From contig WNYE01000099.1 of NCBI GenBank assembly GCA_021396245.1, forward strand, positions 86,262 to 150,261: a DNA stretch of 64,000 nt. The letters run 5' to 3'. The DNA is from Sporothrix humicola. Taxonomy: Eukaryota > Ascomycota > Sordariomycetes > Ophiostomatales > Ophiostomataceae. Made by a program: the position numbers and the translations under genes. Shown here one piece after another: positions 50,049 to 63,100 of the stretch. The notes under the pieces are model-generated. The model searched no databases, had not been told where the DNA came from, and worked only from the letters and a program-made list of their open reading frames with translations. Numbering within the stretch: the first letter of the stretch is position 1; the number at the start of each line of letters is the position of its first letter.

Positions 50049-51868
50049 CTAACTCCCAAAATCCTCGCAGTGGAGATCAATTCTGCACTCGTTTTGCGCC
50101 CGATAGCCGTCAACCGAGTCACGCAACGAATCGATTAGCGTGGCGGGCCCGCAGCCGGCAACAAGGACGCGCTCACTGCTTTTGGCGGTCTGCATTGCCC
50201 GACACAAAACGTTGTCGGTGCTCATTTTCCGGTACGCAAAGGTGGCCAGATGCTCCACCACCCCTGATCCTGAGCTTGAACGGTTACCGAGCAAACTTTC
50301 CAGCTCGCCGGCCTCGGTGAAATCCTTTTTCGGGAGCACATCTTCGATACAACGTATTTGTTCGCTGCCATCGACTTGTGGGCTGGACTCCTCGCCCGTG
50401 ATGTAAATTGTGACATTCACAGTCGAGCGACAGGCTGTAATGTTGAGGAGATGGTCTCTGAACCAACTTAGCATTTCTGGGAAAGCAAAAGTTAGCGGAT
50501 CCTCCCAGTCCATGATTTAGTGGCCGCCCACTTACCCGTTTTTCTCACTGCCCAAACAAAGTCGATAGAGCGGGCTGTTATTTTCTCGTCATTGTTGAGG
50601 ATGCGGTTCATGAGGCCAAAAGTAAAGGCTGCACCACTTCCACCGGCAACGAGGACAAGTTTGTCGTAATGGGACACGTCTGGGGGTGAACCATAGGGGC
50701 CATCAACTGATGCCCATGAGATCTCCTGTTCTCTCTGGTCTGCAAGCTCGTGGAGATCTTTTGTGAACCCATCTTGAGCTTTGATGACGAGCTCTAGCCT
50801 AGAATGTCCGTTGCTGACAATAGTGAATGGGTGTGTCTGATACAGACTGATTTGTGGAATCCACAAGTAACAGTGTGATCCTGGGAGAGACGATCTGGCC
50901 CCTCGAGATTTGAGAAGCAGCTTTGTTCCACCACATGGAAGAGCATACACTGCAACTCTATCACGATCCCAGACCAAATGGCCGACCATTCTGGCGGCTC
51001 GAAAGACGCGATCAGACAGCCAAATGCCGGTGATGATGGCCACGACCAGCGGCAATTTCTTTGTCCAGTCTGGCCGATGCAGGAAGAGCATGACCAGTAC
51101 GAAAACGAAGCCGGCGACGTGGCTGACGTAAAAGAACTCGTAGTTGCGCTGTCGAAGGTAGCCGAAAATGAGCAGAACGGCCATGGCTGTGGCGGCACCA
51201 AAACCCTCGACGTTGCCAGCCTCGAACAGCTCGTCCCATCTGCCTTGCCGGCCAAAATGAATGGTGTAAAAGATGCCATGCAAAACAACAAGAAATGCAA
51301 TCCAGTAGCCCATGATAATGTGCAATGGCTTGAAGTCTGAGTGCGACATGGAAGTTACCACTCCCAGAAGAGAGTTTCTCAGGACAAAAGCCACACACAA
51401 CGCCATGTTTGCAGTCGCAATCCTGTATTTAATTAGCCGATGGAAAAAAACCACAGAACCTGAAAATTGGTCAACTTACCAACCAAATCTTGATGCAAGG
51501 TAGTTGACTTGGTGGCCTGCAATGATATTGAAGCAAAAGTAGGCATTGATCACCAGAAATATGCTGATCAACCCCAGAAGCATGTAGGAAGGCTCTCCCA
51601 TTCGCTTCCATTTTGCTCTTGTCTCGAGTTTTCTAAACATGTTAAAATGCAACCCCATCATTCGAATAAAATCGACTTTCACGTACCGAAATATCAACAA
51701 TAGGGGCTTGCGGATTTTGCTTCTTGATTTTTCAGATGACCTTTCGCAGACTTCCTGCACCCAACGAACCAGGACAACCAGGGCTATGAGCCCGCAAAGG
51801 TAGATCGCATAAAGCTTGAGTGCTTTCTCATTGTAGAGCTGCTTTATGCTGGGCGGTTTTGCTGGCAT
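50049..51868 (-). CDS. Ferric reductase-like transmembrane flavocytochrome (FRE family)
   Basis: Four exons (51868-51687, 51632-51480, 51422-50536, 50476-50049), 549 residues. It moves electrons from NADPH through FAD and two hemes across the plasma membrane, mainly to reduce Fe3+ or Cu2+. The four heme ligands are in place as two His-x13-His pairs (about 146/160 and 213/227). The FAD motif HPFTIVS, the NADPH glycine motif GGSGAAFTFGL and GCGPA near the C-terminus follow in order. Intron 1 (54 nt, GTACGT...TTTAG) is a multiple of three and stop-free, so unspliced RNA would still be read; removal restores the usual RKPLL...RK...spacing. It is head-to-head with the MFS gene, with GATA sites between. 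The protein is short for the family because the N-terminal extracellular domain is missing. Confidence 0.88.
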
Positions 51869-52693
51869 TTTGAGGAGCACGGTGTCCTGGCCGGCGTCGT
51901 GGTGGTGATTGTTGACATAGATTGATAAGATAATCTAAACCCTAGCACCGATCACCAAACATCACGAAAAAGGGGCCCCTAGGGTTTTATTCCCTCTACA
52001 GTGTTTCTGTGCCCGGTGTCCTGCTGCTCACCTTCCTCGGTAATCTGATAAGATTAGATTAGTGGGCATCTTGGCTAGTGAATGCCAACTCTCCCTGACT
52101 CGTCTTCAACCAAACGTCCTCCACAGCTCGGTTCTACTTCGTAAACCGTTCGTACTCGTAAATGTGGACTCGACGACGCTGAAAACATTTTCTTGTCACT
52201 GTGAGAAAACATGGTGGAATTTAGGCCCCTGCCATTCAGAGGCCCTTTTCTTGCATTCTTCTCACTGTGAGCTGCTAGCAGGAAAATACAGCACCCAATT
52301 GGCCAGCGGTACTTGGCGCTCCATAATAAAAGGCTGCATGATCCGATAACGGCCGTAGTGCACGTTGAATTGGCAGCAAAATGGCAGCAAAATGACAGCA
52401 AAACGTGCTTCCAACATGAACTTGCAGACGGAACCAGCCTTTCCATACAACCTTGCATCCACCTTGGCAAAACAAGAAGTCTAGCTCGACTTTCTCAGCC
52501 TGGTGTAAGTGATGGACGTCGTATCTGATCTCGAGATAAGATGTGATAAAAGGCGACGACTTCCCACGTGCATGCTCGACAACATGAAGCTCTGTTGATC
52601 ACCCAGCTCTCTGCATCTCAAAGCACCCGCCGTGCTCCTCCTTTTCCTCCCTTTTCTAATCACCTCTTTTTACTTTATTTCCTCCCACAAGCC
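51869..52693. promoter_or_regulatory. Bidirectional promoter with GATA-site clusters, ferric reductase / MFS
   Basis: 825 bp between divergent starts. GATA words: TGATAAGATAATC within 51,920-51,935; ATCTGATAA at 52,043-52,051, inside the perfect inverted repeat TAATCT-GATA-AGATTA (52,041-52,056); and ATCTGATC, AGATAAGA and TGATAAA between 52,523 and 52,550. ATCWGATAA is the known recognition word of iron-regulatory GATA repressors (SreA/Urbs1/Fep1 type). Iron control of both genes is inferred. Confidence 0.6.
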
Positions 52694-54652
52694 ATGGCAC
52701 ACTCTAATGTTTCCTCGACGGAGAATGCCGTCGAGACGGCTGCGCGCAACTCAAGTCAATATGAGAAGGGCGACAAAAACGAAAAGGGGCCTGTCGAGGT
52801 CACCCGTCCCATCAGCAGCGACCAGCCGTCCGAGGAGCAAAGCCATGGGCAACAAGGCACTCTGGACTTTCCCTGGTCGTGGAAGATCACTGCCCTTGTC
52901 TGCGGCCTGATGCTTTCTTGGGGCTCGTCCTTTTCAGAGAATACTCTCGGTCCTCTCAAGTCGACGCTGGTCAAGGAGCTGAAAATCAACAATGCAAAGG
53001 TGAGAGAGATTTGTTGATTGACCTTTTGAAGAGAATGTTCCCAAGCTGACTAGATGATCTACAGTACGGAGCCATTAACTCGGCCACATCGCTCATCAAC
53101 ACTATCCTTCCCATTGTCGGCGGATACGGCCTCGACTACTATGGAGTTGAATGGTAAGACTTTCCTCTACATTATTTTTGAGAAAGAAAAAAAGAGACAC
53201 GTACTAACAATGTGTGTTTTGCAAAACAGGGGCTCCATGGCTTGCTCAGTTGCCATTTTCTTGGGCGCTGTGGTGTCTGCCGCTGGCTCTAACCGCAACT
53301 CCTTTGATCTCGTCCTGACTGGCAGAATCATCATGGGCTTTGGCAGTACCATTATTGAGACGTGTACATCAAAGGTAAGTCAGACAATGAAAATTGTAGA
53401 GTGTCGAGAAAGACGGAGAACTAACTACAGACATTGCAGATCTTGGCACATTGGTTCCAGCGGAGCGGCCTTGGTATTGTGTACGGCCTGGATCTGGCCG
53501 TTGGTAAGTTGTTCCGATATATCCCATAAACCCGTTTGACGAAAATTGGGTCTAACACTTCTAGGAAAACTCATCGTCCTGATTGCAAAGGCCACGGCTG
53601 TCCCCATGAGAGATGCATCCTCATTCTGGGGCTGGGCTCTATGGATTCCTGCCATTGTCTGCTTTGCCAACCTGCTCCAGAACATCTTCTACGTCTGGTG
53701 GGTCAAGACTCGTCCCGAGTGGACTCGCATGCCTACTGGTCGCCGCCTGGAAAGACAGAATGGAACCTACGCGGCTGCTTCAGGTGGCCATATGCGCCAC
53801 ACGGCAAAGTCTGGCCTTAAATTCATCAAGTCTGTGGCCAAGGTTCTCACTCTGGTGCCCCGCATTTTCTGGGTCGTGGTCTGCAGCCAGAGCCTCCAGG
53901 CTGGTGTTGTCGGTGGCTTCAACGGGTTGAACGCCGACATTATCACTGTGACCCGTGGTTCTACCGCACAGATTGCCGGCTACACCTCTGCCGTCCAGCA
54001 GGTCATCCCGGTTGTCTGTGCGCCTCTTCTCGGCGGCTTCTTTGATTTCTACGGTCATCGCATGCTCATTGTCAGCGTCACGTCGGCTATTTGGATTCTG
54101 GTCTACTGCCTGATTGGCTTCAGCCATGTCAATGCGTTGGCCGCCATGATCATTGCATCTGTCGGCTCGACCATGAATGCCCTGCCATTCACATGCTCGA
54201 TCCCTCTCATGGTCCCTGATCAGACTGAGCTGGGCCTTGTCTTTGGTATCTGGAAGGCATTCAACAACAGCGGCAGTGTCATTGTTGACATTATTGCAGG
54301 CCGTCTTCAGGACATTACACCCAACGGCACATACGAACGAGTCATTACCTTCTTCGTCGCCTGCAAGGCTCTGGAGTTTTGCCTTGGGCTGTTCTACGGT
54401 ATTCTGGACAAGAAGTAAGTCTCATTTCTGGTTCAATTTAATGGAAGAGAAAAGAAGCTAACATTGTTGCACAGGTTCCTTGGTGGAGTTCTCTCCTTCA
54501 GTCAGAAGAAGCGCGTCGCCCTTGAAGGAGAGGGCAAGCTGGACAACCTCGTTGGCCGCAAGCCTGCAAAGCCGTTCACCATTGTCGGCCTTTCTATCCT
54601 GGCCTCTCTGGTCATTGTTGCCTGGGTTCTTTTTATCAAGTATTCATTGTAA
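52694..54652 (+). CDS. MFS transporter (MFSD1-like), six exons
   Basis: Exons 52694-52999, 53065-53153, 53230-53374, 53440-53503, 53565-54414, 54475-54652; 543 residues, all phases match. A twelve-helix carrier with a polar N-terminal tail of about 60 residues. Helix 1 is ITALVCGLMLSWGSSFSENTLGPLK, followed by YGAINSATSLINTILPIVGGYGLDYYGVEWGSM and GRIIMGFGSTIIETCTSK, a pattern I associate with eukaryotic MFSD1-type MFS proteins; the second half has GGFFDFYGHR. It is not a typical siderophore transporter, though the shared GATA-rich promoter with the ferric reductase hints at metal or nutrient control. The C-terminus is one hydrophobic helix ending KYSL. Substrate unknown; for animal MFSD1 dipeptides are reported. 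Confidence 0.85.
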
Positions 54653-55757
54653 ATATGGAGACCTTGATCTACGGGGGTTGTTCGATGCCATGGAAATGCT
54701 TCGAACTCAGGAGAAGCAGTCGTCAAAACTGGCACGACCTAAAATTGCTGCCGCACTTTACCACTGGTCGAGTTGTACAATAGAAATGCATTTATGAGTC
54801 TGTATATGAAATTTCCAGTAGTCACTGACCCATGGCTTGTGAATAATACGATCAAATGGTATGTCGCGTGCCGAAGGAGGCACGTTGTAAAGCTTGAGCA
54901 TGTTGTCTTGCTTCAACATCCATACAGGGCTTGCTTATTGATTACCGTCTGAGGGTTTGTTTGGCGAAGCTATTCTGAAACGAGCAGGTTGGAAGAAAAT
55001 AACAAAAAAAAAAAAAAGAACAGAGGTCAATGATACTAAGGGTACGTCGAAAATGATGGTGGAAGGTGCTGCGGTCGTACCTTCCGCGAAATGCACCTTC
55101 CAGGCTGGGAAAGCTGGCGGATCCCCTTCATATTGGTGGCGGATAGGGCCGTAGCGGGGTCTTTGACAGCTCAATTACATGGCAATGGCGCTAGCGAACG
55201 TCAAGCCATTGATTTGAGGCTCTGCGTTTTCAAGTCTTTCAAATATGTTATTGATCAAGAACAGTTTGTCGGCGGTTGTATTCAGGGCGACACTCTCTCG
55301 GAGGTCCAATAGAATGCCAGTTACCTTGACTAGGCCTTTAGTGAAATTTACGCGGTCGGAGTGAAATGTGTGATGAATAAGGAGGGCAAGCTAACGATTG
55401 GACAGCATGCATCAAGAAACGAAGTGTGCGTGGACATGCGGCGTTGGGCGCAGTCGACATGCGACTCAATCCTCTGATTTCTGCACTTTTGCCCGGTGCC
55501 CGATTTACGAGAATCTGCCTTGGACACAAACTGACCAAAGTTAGGCGACAAGCACGATCTGTCTACGGTTTTATCATCATCCTTTTCAAAGGAAGACTGT
55601 TTTCCATTATCGAGCATCACGCTTTGCGTTTTGCAAGGCCTTTCAACTTCACACCATCTAACCATTGTTCTGTTCACGAGCAATCACGCAACTTACATCG
55701 TCTTTGGAAAAGCACAGCATTTACATCTTTCGTTCGACGAGCGCCACCATACCCAAG
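54653..55757. other. 1.1 kb spacer and promoter of the first STAND gene
   Basis: Mixed composition with an A tract at about 55,004-55,018; no supported gene on either strand. Confidence 0.45.
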
Positions 55758-58700
55758 ATGGATTTTGCGGCTGGCATTGCGGGGTTCATTTCTCTGGGAC
55801 TCCAGGTCACGCAAAGCCTGGTCGACTACATCACAGTGTTCAAAGGGCGTGAAGAGGACGTGGCTACGACAATAAACAAGCTGAACCGTCTCCTCGATAT
55901 CTTCAAAAGCCTAGATGCCCACTTCAAGCGGCCGAGCGCTGGTGATCATGACGCAAACCTGCGGGATACGATTTCAAAAGCCGACCAGGAGTGCCGGGGC
56001 AAGATCAATGAGCTGAAGGTCATTTGCGACAAACTGACCGAAGACAAAGACGCCACACGCCTCGAAAAGACCAAGCTCGCCGTCCGGAAACTTGCGTATC
56101 CGTTCAAGAAATCAACCCTCGAGTCAATCGAAAAGAAGATCGATGACATTGTGGCTCACCTGGCATTGGCCGTGGATATCCTGCAGCTTGGGAAGATCAG
56201 TCTCGTTGAGACTGTTGTTGTGGACAACCACGCACTTCTCGAGTTGATCCGCGCTGACAAAGTCGACAACGAGATCCGTCAATGGTTGCGGGCACCAGAT
56301 GCGTCCATCAACTACAACGAAGCATGCAAGAAAAGACACGGAGATACGGGCCAATGGTTTGTGGAGGGTCCTGCTTTCAAGACCTGGCTTAATAAATCGG
56401 ATTCGTTCCTATGGCTCTATGGATTTGCAGGCTGTGGCAAATCTGTTTTGTGCTCTACGGCCATTCTCCACACATTGCAGCACCGGCAGGCCAATCCGAG
56501 TATCGGACTAGCTTTCTTTTTCTTCACATTCAGTGATGGCAGTAAACAAGACACGTCGGCCATGCTCAAGTGTCTAATTTTGCAGCTGGCTAGCCAAAAA
56601 GGCAGTGACTGCACGTACCTATTGGAACTTTACAAAACTTATCAGCCCAACACACCGCCCGACCACGCCCTCCTGGCATGTCTCCGGCAGTTTATGCAGT
56701 CTTTCAGCAAAGTATATGTTCTCCTGGACGCATTGGACGAATGCCCCAAAAATATACACCGCTCCGGGCTGCTGGACACACTGACGGAGATGCGATTATG
56801 GGGAGAAAACGGCCTCCATGTTTTGGTCACAAGCCGGGACGAGATCGACATTCGGGAGGCTATTTGCGACGACGACATGAGAATCACCGAACTTGACATG
56901 GTTGTCCTTAGAAACAAAAGGATCGACCGGGATATTGACCTGTATATCTCAACAATCCTGGAAACAAACCGAAAATACAAAAGATGGAGACCATACCATA
57001 ATGAGATCAAGTCGGCTCTCACCGAAAAAGCCAATGGCGTGTACGTACCCACCCCAAGTAGACTTGAGATACTCTACTTAAAAACTCCTGGAATGAGTTT
57101 GCAATGAGACTGACCGCGCTAGCTTTCGATGGGTTGACTGTCAGCTCGCCGCACTGGAGTCGTGTCCCGGAAGTAAGAAGCGATTGGACAAATTGCTCAA
57201 TAGTCTTCCAGAAGGGCTTGATCAGACCTACGAGAGAATGCTTATCAACATGGACGACGACGCGCGCCGCATTCTGATGATCTTATGCTGCGCAATCGAG
57301 CCGCTATCTGTGTCTGCTCTCATCGATGTTCTGGCAGTCCAACTTGGGGATGATGCTCATTTTGACCCCGACCAGAGACTATTCGGTGGAGACGAGCTGC
57401 TCCGAATCTGCCCAGGAATGGTTGAATTTGAAGTACGATATCTTGACCATTACGGGGGCGACTTCGATTTGGAGGAGCCTAGCGTCTTTGAAAAGAGAAT
57501 CTTTGCCCGTATCGCGCACTTTTCTGTCCAGGAATATCTGCAGTCAGAGCGCATTCTACTCAACCCAAAAGTCGCGAGATTCGGCATAGTCCCATACGAG
57601 GGGCATCTGGATATGGCCCGGATATGTGTAGCATATCTGCACAATGTCGACGATGTTTTTAATCCGCTTGAACATCCCTTCGGAAGGTACGCGGCGGAGA
57701 ATTGGCCGTCTCATTATCACTACAGCACATATCATTTCAAGCAACATGACAACGGTCACAGCAACTACTACCATCTGAAGCAGCAGCTGACTAAGTCGAT
57801 AATCAAACTACTGCCACCTGCTCTTGATGACCACTGGAGTGTTTTGACTGGTGCAGACTGTAATTTCCATACGGACAGGAGCTACAGTCGTTTGGCTGGA
57901 ACGCCAGATATTTCATTTCTGGCCTTTCATGGAATGTCCTCTGTCCTAGAAGAGATAGTTCGAGGTAGTGCACCGGCGGCGTGGTCTGTTCCCAAGGTTA
58001 AGAGCACACTTTTCAAAATGTGTATCGGCAGGGACGACATGCCTGTAAGCTGCTTAATACTAGGCCTCCAAATTTGGACACAGAGCGTGAAAGTGGTTCT
58101 GGAGAGGTATGAGACCACGTTGCAACTTCTTTTGGACAATTGGGCAGATGCAAATCCAGATCTATACGTGCTTTCGACGGCAGCGAGACTCGACCATATG
58201 ACTATGGTCAGGATCCTGTTGGACGGCGGCGCGGATAAGGGCACGCCGGGTGGGCTCTACAGAGCCCTTCGGTACGCCATAGACAATGGAAATGAGCAGA
58301 TGATACGACTGCTTTTGGAGAGAGGTGCAGATGTCAATATGGCACTTCAACACACCCTGTTAGCATTTCCTCTATCATTGGCAGCTCGTAAAGGCTCCAT
58401 TCGCATAGCGCAATTGCTGATTGACTGGGGTGCGGACCTGACGTCTGGGAATGACAAGCAGCAGAATGCATTGGAAGCGGCAGTCGAAGGTGGCAAACTT
58501 GAAATGGTGAGATTCATCCTTGATCAAGATTTCAGCATCAACTCGACAAAAGGGTCCTTTGCTAGTCCAATGCACGCTGCCGCAGCGCATGGAGATGTGG
58601 CGATTTTGCAACTGCTTATCGAAAGAGGAGCTAAGATTGATACTAGGAGCCCTGGTGAAGGAACACCCATCCAGGTGGCTGCCTTGTACGGAAACTGGGG

Positions 58701-59160
58701 TGCCTTCAAGCTCCTCTTCGACAGTGGAGCTGACATTGAATCTTCGACACCTCTCAGTGGTTCCATTTTGCATGCGGCCGCAATTGGCGGAAGCATAGAC
58801 ATAGTCCAGTTTCTATTAGAAAGGGGTTATGACGTAAACGTCATTGACGAGCGAGTAGGAAGCGTTCTCCATGCTACCTCAATGGTTAACTTCCACGAGA
58901 AGTACTATAGTGACAGTGGCTCACGCAAGTACTTTGTCCAACCCCGAGAGAAAAAGGATTGTGTTGCCATAGCACGTATTTTCCTTGAGAGGAGGGCTGA
59001 TGTCAATGCGCGTGGAGGGAAATACGGCTCGCCCCTGGGGGCTGCAATGAACGCTAGACGGTTTTCCATGGTGGGCCTTTTATCGGCCCACGGTGCTGGA
59101 ATCGACAGTGAAGAGGGCATATCTGGGCGTTCCCATAGCTATGCATTGTCAATTGCCTAG
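55758..59160 (+). CDS. NACHT-ankyrin STAND (NLR-like) protein A
   Basis: Two exons (55758-57040, 57123-59160), 1,106 residues. Fungal NLR-like proteins sense non-self and trigger incompatibility or defence. The N-terminal helical domain (about 1-120; AGFISLGLQVTQSLVDY) is of the fungal STAND N-terminal type (PF17111-like). A NACHT ATPase follows: Walker A GFAGCGKS at 222-229, Walker B LLDALDE at about 322-328 and the VTSRDE sensor. A winged-helix part spans the intron (FRWVDCQLAALESCPGSKKRLDKLL). The C-terminus (about 750-1090) has about nine ankyrin repeats (for example MIRLLLERGADVN, IAQLLIDWGADL). The repeats differ from each other, so they are not recently amplified. The ATG at 55,758 was preferred over an earlier one at 55,665 because it starts exactly at the conserved domain. 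Paralogue of the gene at 60,187. Confidence 0.9.
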
Positions 59161-60186
59161 TTGGAGATAATCAATGCATTGCTCATAAGAAGAACTGTAG
59201 CAGGTGTACATTTGTCGATGGGGTTTCGAATGCTAGTTGTCAGTTAGAACAACCCCGCGGTCTCCCAAGACTCCAGAGAGCAGCAAGGCATAATTACTAC
59301 ACGATGGTATATGAATGGCATCTAAGTCGTCAAATTTTCTACCTATTGATGCATCTCCAAACGATTGTGGGCTAGGTAGCCCAAAGAGTACGGTTACTGG
59401 TCCGTCATTGATCTCTATGGCCGACCAGACTAAATATATTTCCGGTAACATATCCTGTGAATCATGGGCCTTTGTAGTATTGAAGTTCTGATTTTGAATC
59501 GTGAATAATGCGAAGCTAATAGAAACACATGGTCGCAAATGGCTTCTTCCGCAACAGGAAATAAAATGAAAACAACAACAACAAAGCCTGTTAGGTGCGG
59601 AAGGTGTGGTGGAGATAGCCCCATAAATGCCCATTTATGTAAGCCGGGACATCCCGCTTCGGCGCTAGACTCGGATGGGGTCGTTAAACAAAACTTTAAA
59701 AGAACGAAGATGAATGTCCTGACACTGGCAACATTTACGATGCAATTTATTGTTCCCTGCCCAGTCTCTTTTTGATTTTATTTTTATCACAGGGTTTGGC
59801 CGGATTCACTGGACATCAGGCCTATGTTGCAACCATATGCAAATGCAGGGCATGTGACGAAAAAGCGTAACGATATGTGATGAAAATTGAGGCACAGTAC
59901 ATGCTATTTGATTGGACGGGAATGGTAAAGATACACAGCCATGAAACGGGCCATGCGCTCATAAATCACATATTGTTTCTTCGAGGCAGGCATGCAAACG
60001 TGCAGCTTTACCCCTCAGCGGAAAGCGAGGGGTTTTGAGATAAAAAGAAGCCTGTCACTTGACCCTAGATTTCGAGGAGTTTGTTCACGGTGCTATGTGT
60101 CTGCGCATTTTCTTTGACAATTCCTATCTTTTTTATCTACCTCTACTATTGTTTTCAGTTCTCACGATCTTCATCAATCACGCACA
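59161..60186. other. Spacer between the two STAND genes
   Basis: 1.0 kb, AT-rich, no supported gene. It holds a 78-codon frame (59,539-59,775) with a CGRC...HLC pattern that I do not consider convincing. Confidence 0.4.
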
Positions 60187-63100
60187 ATGGAAGCGGCTGC
60201 AAGTATTGCTGGGCTCGTCTCGTTGGGCCTCCAAGTCACACAGTCACTCGTCGACTATTACAGGGACTACAATGGCCGAGAGTCTGCCGTGGCCGCCACG
60301 ACAAAGAAGCTGAATCGTCTTCTGGACATGCTGAACAGTCTCAGCACACACCTTGCGGACCGCAAAGCTGGTGACAATGACAGTGACCTCACTGACACTG
60401 TCACGAGCGCCATACAAGACTGTGAGGAAAACATCTACGAGCTGAAGGAGATTTGCGACAAGCTCGCCAAGACTCCGGCCGCTACAACGGGTCTTCGAGA
60501 GGCCACCGCGCTTGCTGCGCGAAAACTAGCATACCCTTTCCGCAAGTCGACCCTGCAACTCATCCAGGAAGATGTCGACGACACAGCATCGCAGGTGTCA
60601 CTGGCGCTGCAGATGCTGCAGCTCAAAGGCAACGACAAGATCCAGGGCGACATTGCAGACAGCAAGGCTCTGATGGAGCTGATCAGTGCCAGGCAACTGT
60701 CTGCGGAAGTTCGAGACTGGTTGAAGGCGCCAAACGCGTCGATCCATTTCAACGAAGCGTGCAAAAAGCGGCAAGAAGGCACCGGTCTCTGGCTGACTAA
60801 AGGAGATGTCTTCCGAGATTGGCTGGTGAAGCCAAATTCTTTTCTGTGGCTATACGGTTTTGCAGGATGCGGAAAATCGATATTGTGTACAACAGCGATA
60901 CAACACACATTACGGCATCGGGACTCAAACCCGCAAATGGGCCTCGCGTTTTTCTACTTCACATTCACCGACGGCGAATGCCAAAATTGCTCGGCCATGT
61001 TGAGATCTCTAATCCTGCAACTGTCCTGCCAAAGCCAAGAAGCCGAAGAGCATCTATCCAGTCTTTATAGGAGACGTAGCCCAAACATGGCGCAAGATCG
61101 GGATCTGCTGAACTGCCTTCAGTTAATGATTCAATCGTTTGATGAGACCCACATACTTATCGACGCTTTGGATGAAAGTCCAAGAGACTCGTCTCGGGAA
61201 GCCGTCCTAAAGACCATTACGGAAATTCGAAAGTGGTCGGAACCGGGTCTGCATTTTCTCGCTACGAGCCGGGACGAAATTGATATCCGAAAGTCCCTCT
61301 GCGATAATCAGAGTGACCTTGCTGGCGAGTCAATCTCACTCAAAAATGGCGGTATCGATAAGGACATTGTCTCATATATCTCTGGTGTTTTGGAAACCGA
61401 TCGCCGATTCCACAAATGGCGGCGATACCACGATCAAATAAAGCATTCGCTTATAGAACGGGCGCAAGGAGTGTAAGTTCTTTGTCAATTTTTATAAATA
61501 ACGGTGTTGCTCATTACTTCGTCTTTTACTGTGTCATTTTGTTCCGCTGTTTGTTATTTTGTTATTTTTTATAAAGATCTTCGCACTAACAAACATGCAA
61601 AGCTTCCGTTGGGTAGAGTGTCAATTTCTGGCACTGGCCTCCTGTCCCGGCAGCAAAAGCCGGCTCGACAGCCTTCTAAGTTCACTTCCGGTGGGCCTCG
61701 ATCAAACATACGAAAGGATGCTCCTCAATGTCGATGACGATGGACGAAGACTTTTAACGCTGCTATGTTGCTCTGATAGTTACTTAACAGTGGCAGAGGC
61801 TCTCGACGCAGTAGCGGTTGAGATCAACGACGACCCGAATTTTGATGCTGCCAGGAGACTATTCGGCGAAGAAGAGCTTCTGTGTCTCTGCCCTGGACTG
61901 GTCGAAGTTGTTAATAAGACCAGTCTCGAAGATGGTACGAAGCACAAAATATCGGTCCACGCCGAGAAAGTGGACCCAAATGACAGATACATACGTATTG
62001 CACATTTCTCTGTACACGAGTATCTGCGGTCAGAGCGTATCCGGCAACGGCCGTGTGTTGCCCATTTTGGCATAACGCCATTCAAGTCATATATGGAGAT
62101 AGCAACAGTTTGCATCGCATATCTACTTTCAGCAGACGAGCGGACTGACACGCCGGAACTTCCTTTCTCTCGCTACGCGGCACGAACATGGATATCATAT
62201 TATAGGCAAATGTACTTGGGCTACACAAATGAAGAGAAAGCTAATCCTAGGGGCGAATCGTCGAAAGGTCATGTATTTACGGTTCCTCACTGCTTGTGTC
62301 GCCTCGACGAAATGATTATTCGACTTCTACGCTGTGGTGAAGGCGATCCGAAAGAATGCACCATATGCGTCGGTGAGAATCGCAGGTTCTACAGACATAC
62401 TTACCCTTTTGGGGACTACAAGATGCCGCTCGTCGCTTATTTGGCTGAATGCGAACTCCACCGCATACTCATACATGTTTTCGAAAGGTCCTTGGCGCCT
62501 CCGGATATACTAGATGAGCGCCACGTATCAAAGTATCCCAACAGTCAGTGGTCAAAAGATTTATATTCTGCGCTTGAGTCTGTCGCTTTGCAACTGGGAC
62601 TAGCATTCTCTGGACGTTTAGAGGATGCTGAAGAGGATCCGGACTACTGGAATAAGCCATGGGAGAATGCTTTCTGGACCAACCGAATTGAAACACTGAG
62701 AGTCCTGATATTACTAGGGGTGGACCTCGAGTACTACGGCCCCACCTTGTTACAAATGGCTGTAGCAAATGGGCATGAAGACATCGTTCAGCTATTATTG
62801 GAGAGAACAACAATGTTCAGCAACTACACCAAAGCCATGCACCCGCTATTTTTTGCAGCAAAGAGAGGAGATCGGCGTATTGTACGACTGTTACTTGACT
62901 GGGGCGCTGATACGAACGCGCAGGGCAGGAGTGTTCTCGAGGCTACAATCAAGGACGGCCACCAGGAGGCCTTCTTCCTTCTTCTTGCCCGCGGGGCCGA
63001 TATGAACTGGACCGAAACGGACGCAACGTGTTTCCAGCTGACGAAGAGTATGCTGAAGCTCGATCCCCTGGTCAGCGTCCATTTTGGGGCAGTGAATTCG

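Noticed and set aside
59539..59775. 78-codon frame with a CGRC...HLCKPGH zinc-knuckle-like pattern
   Set aside because: One isolated small frame in AT-rich spacer with weak codon bias; chance is likely.
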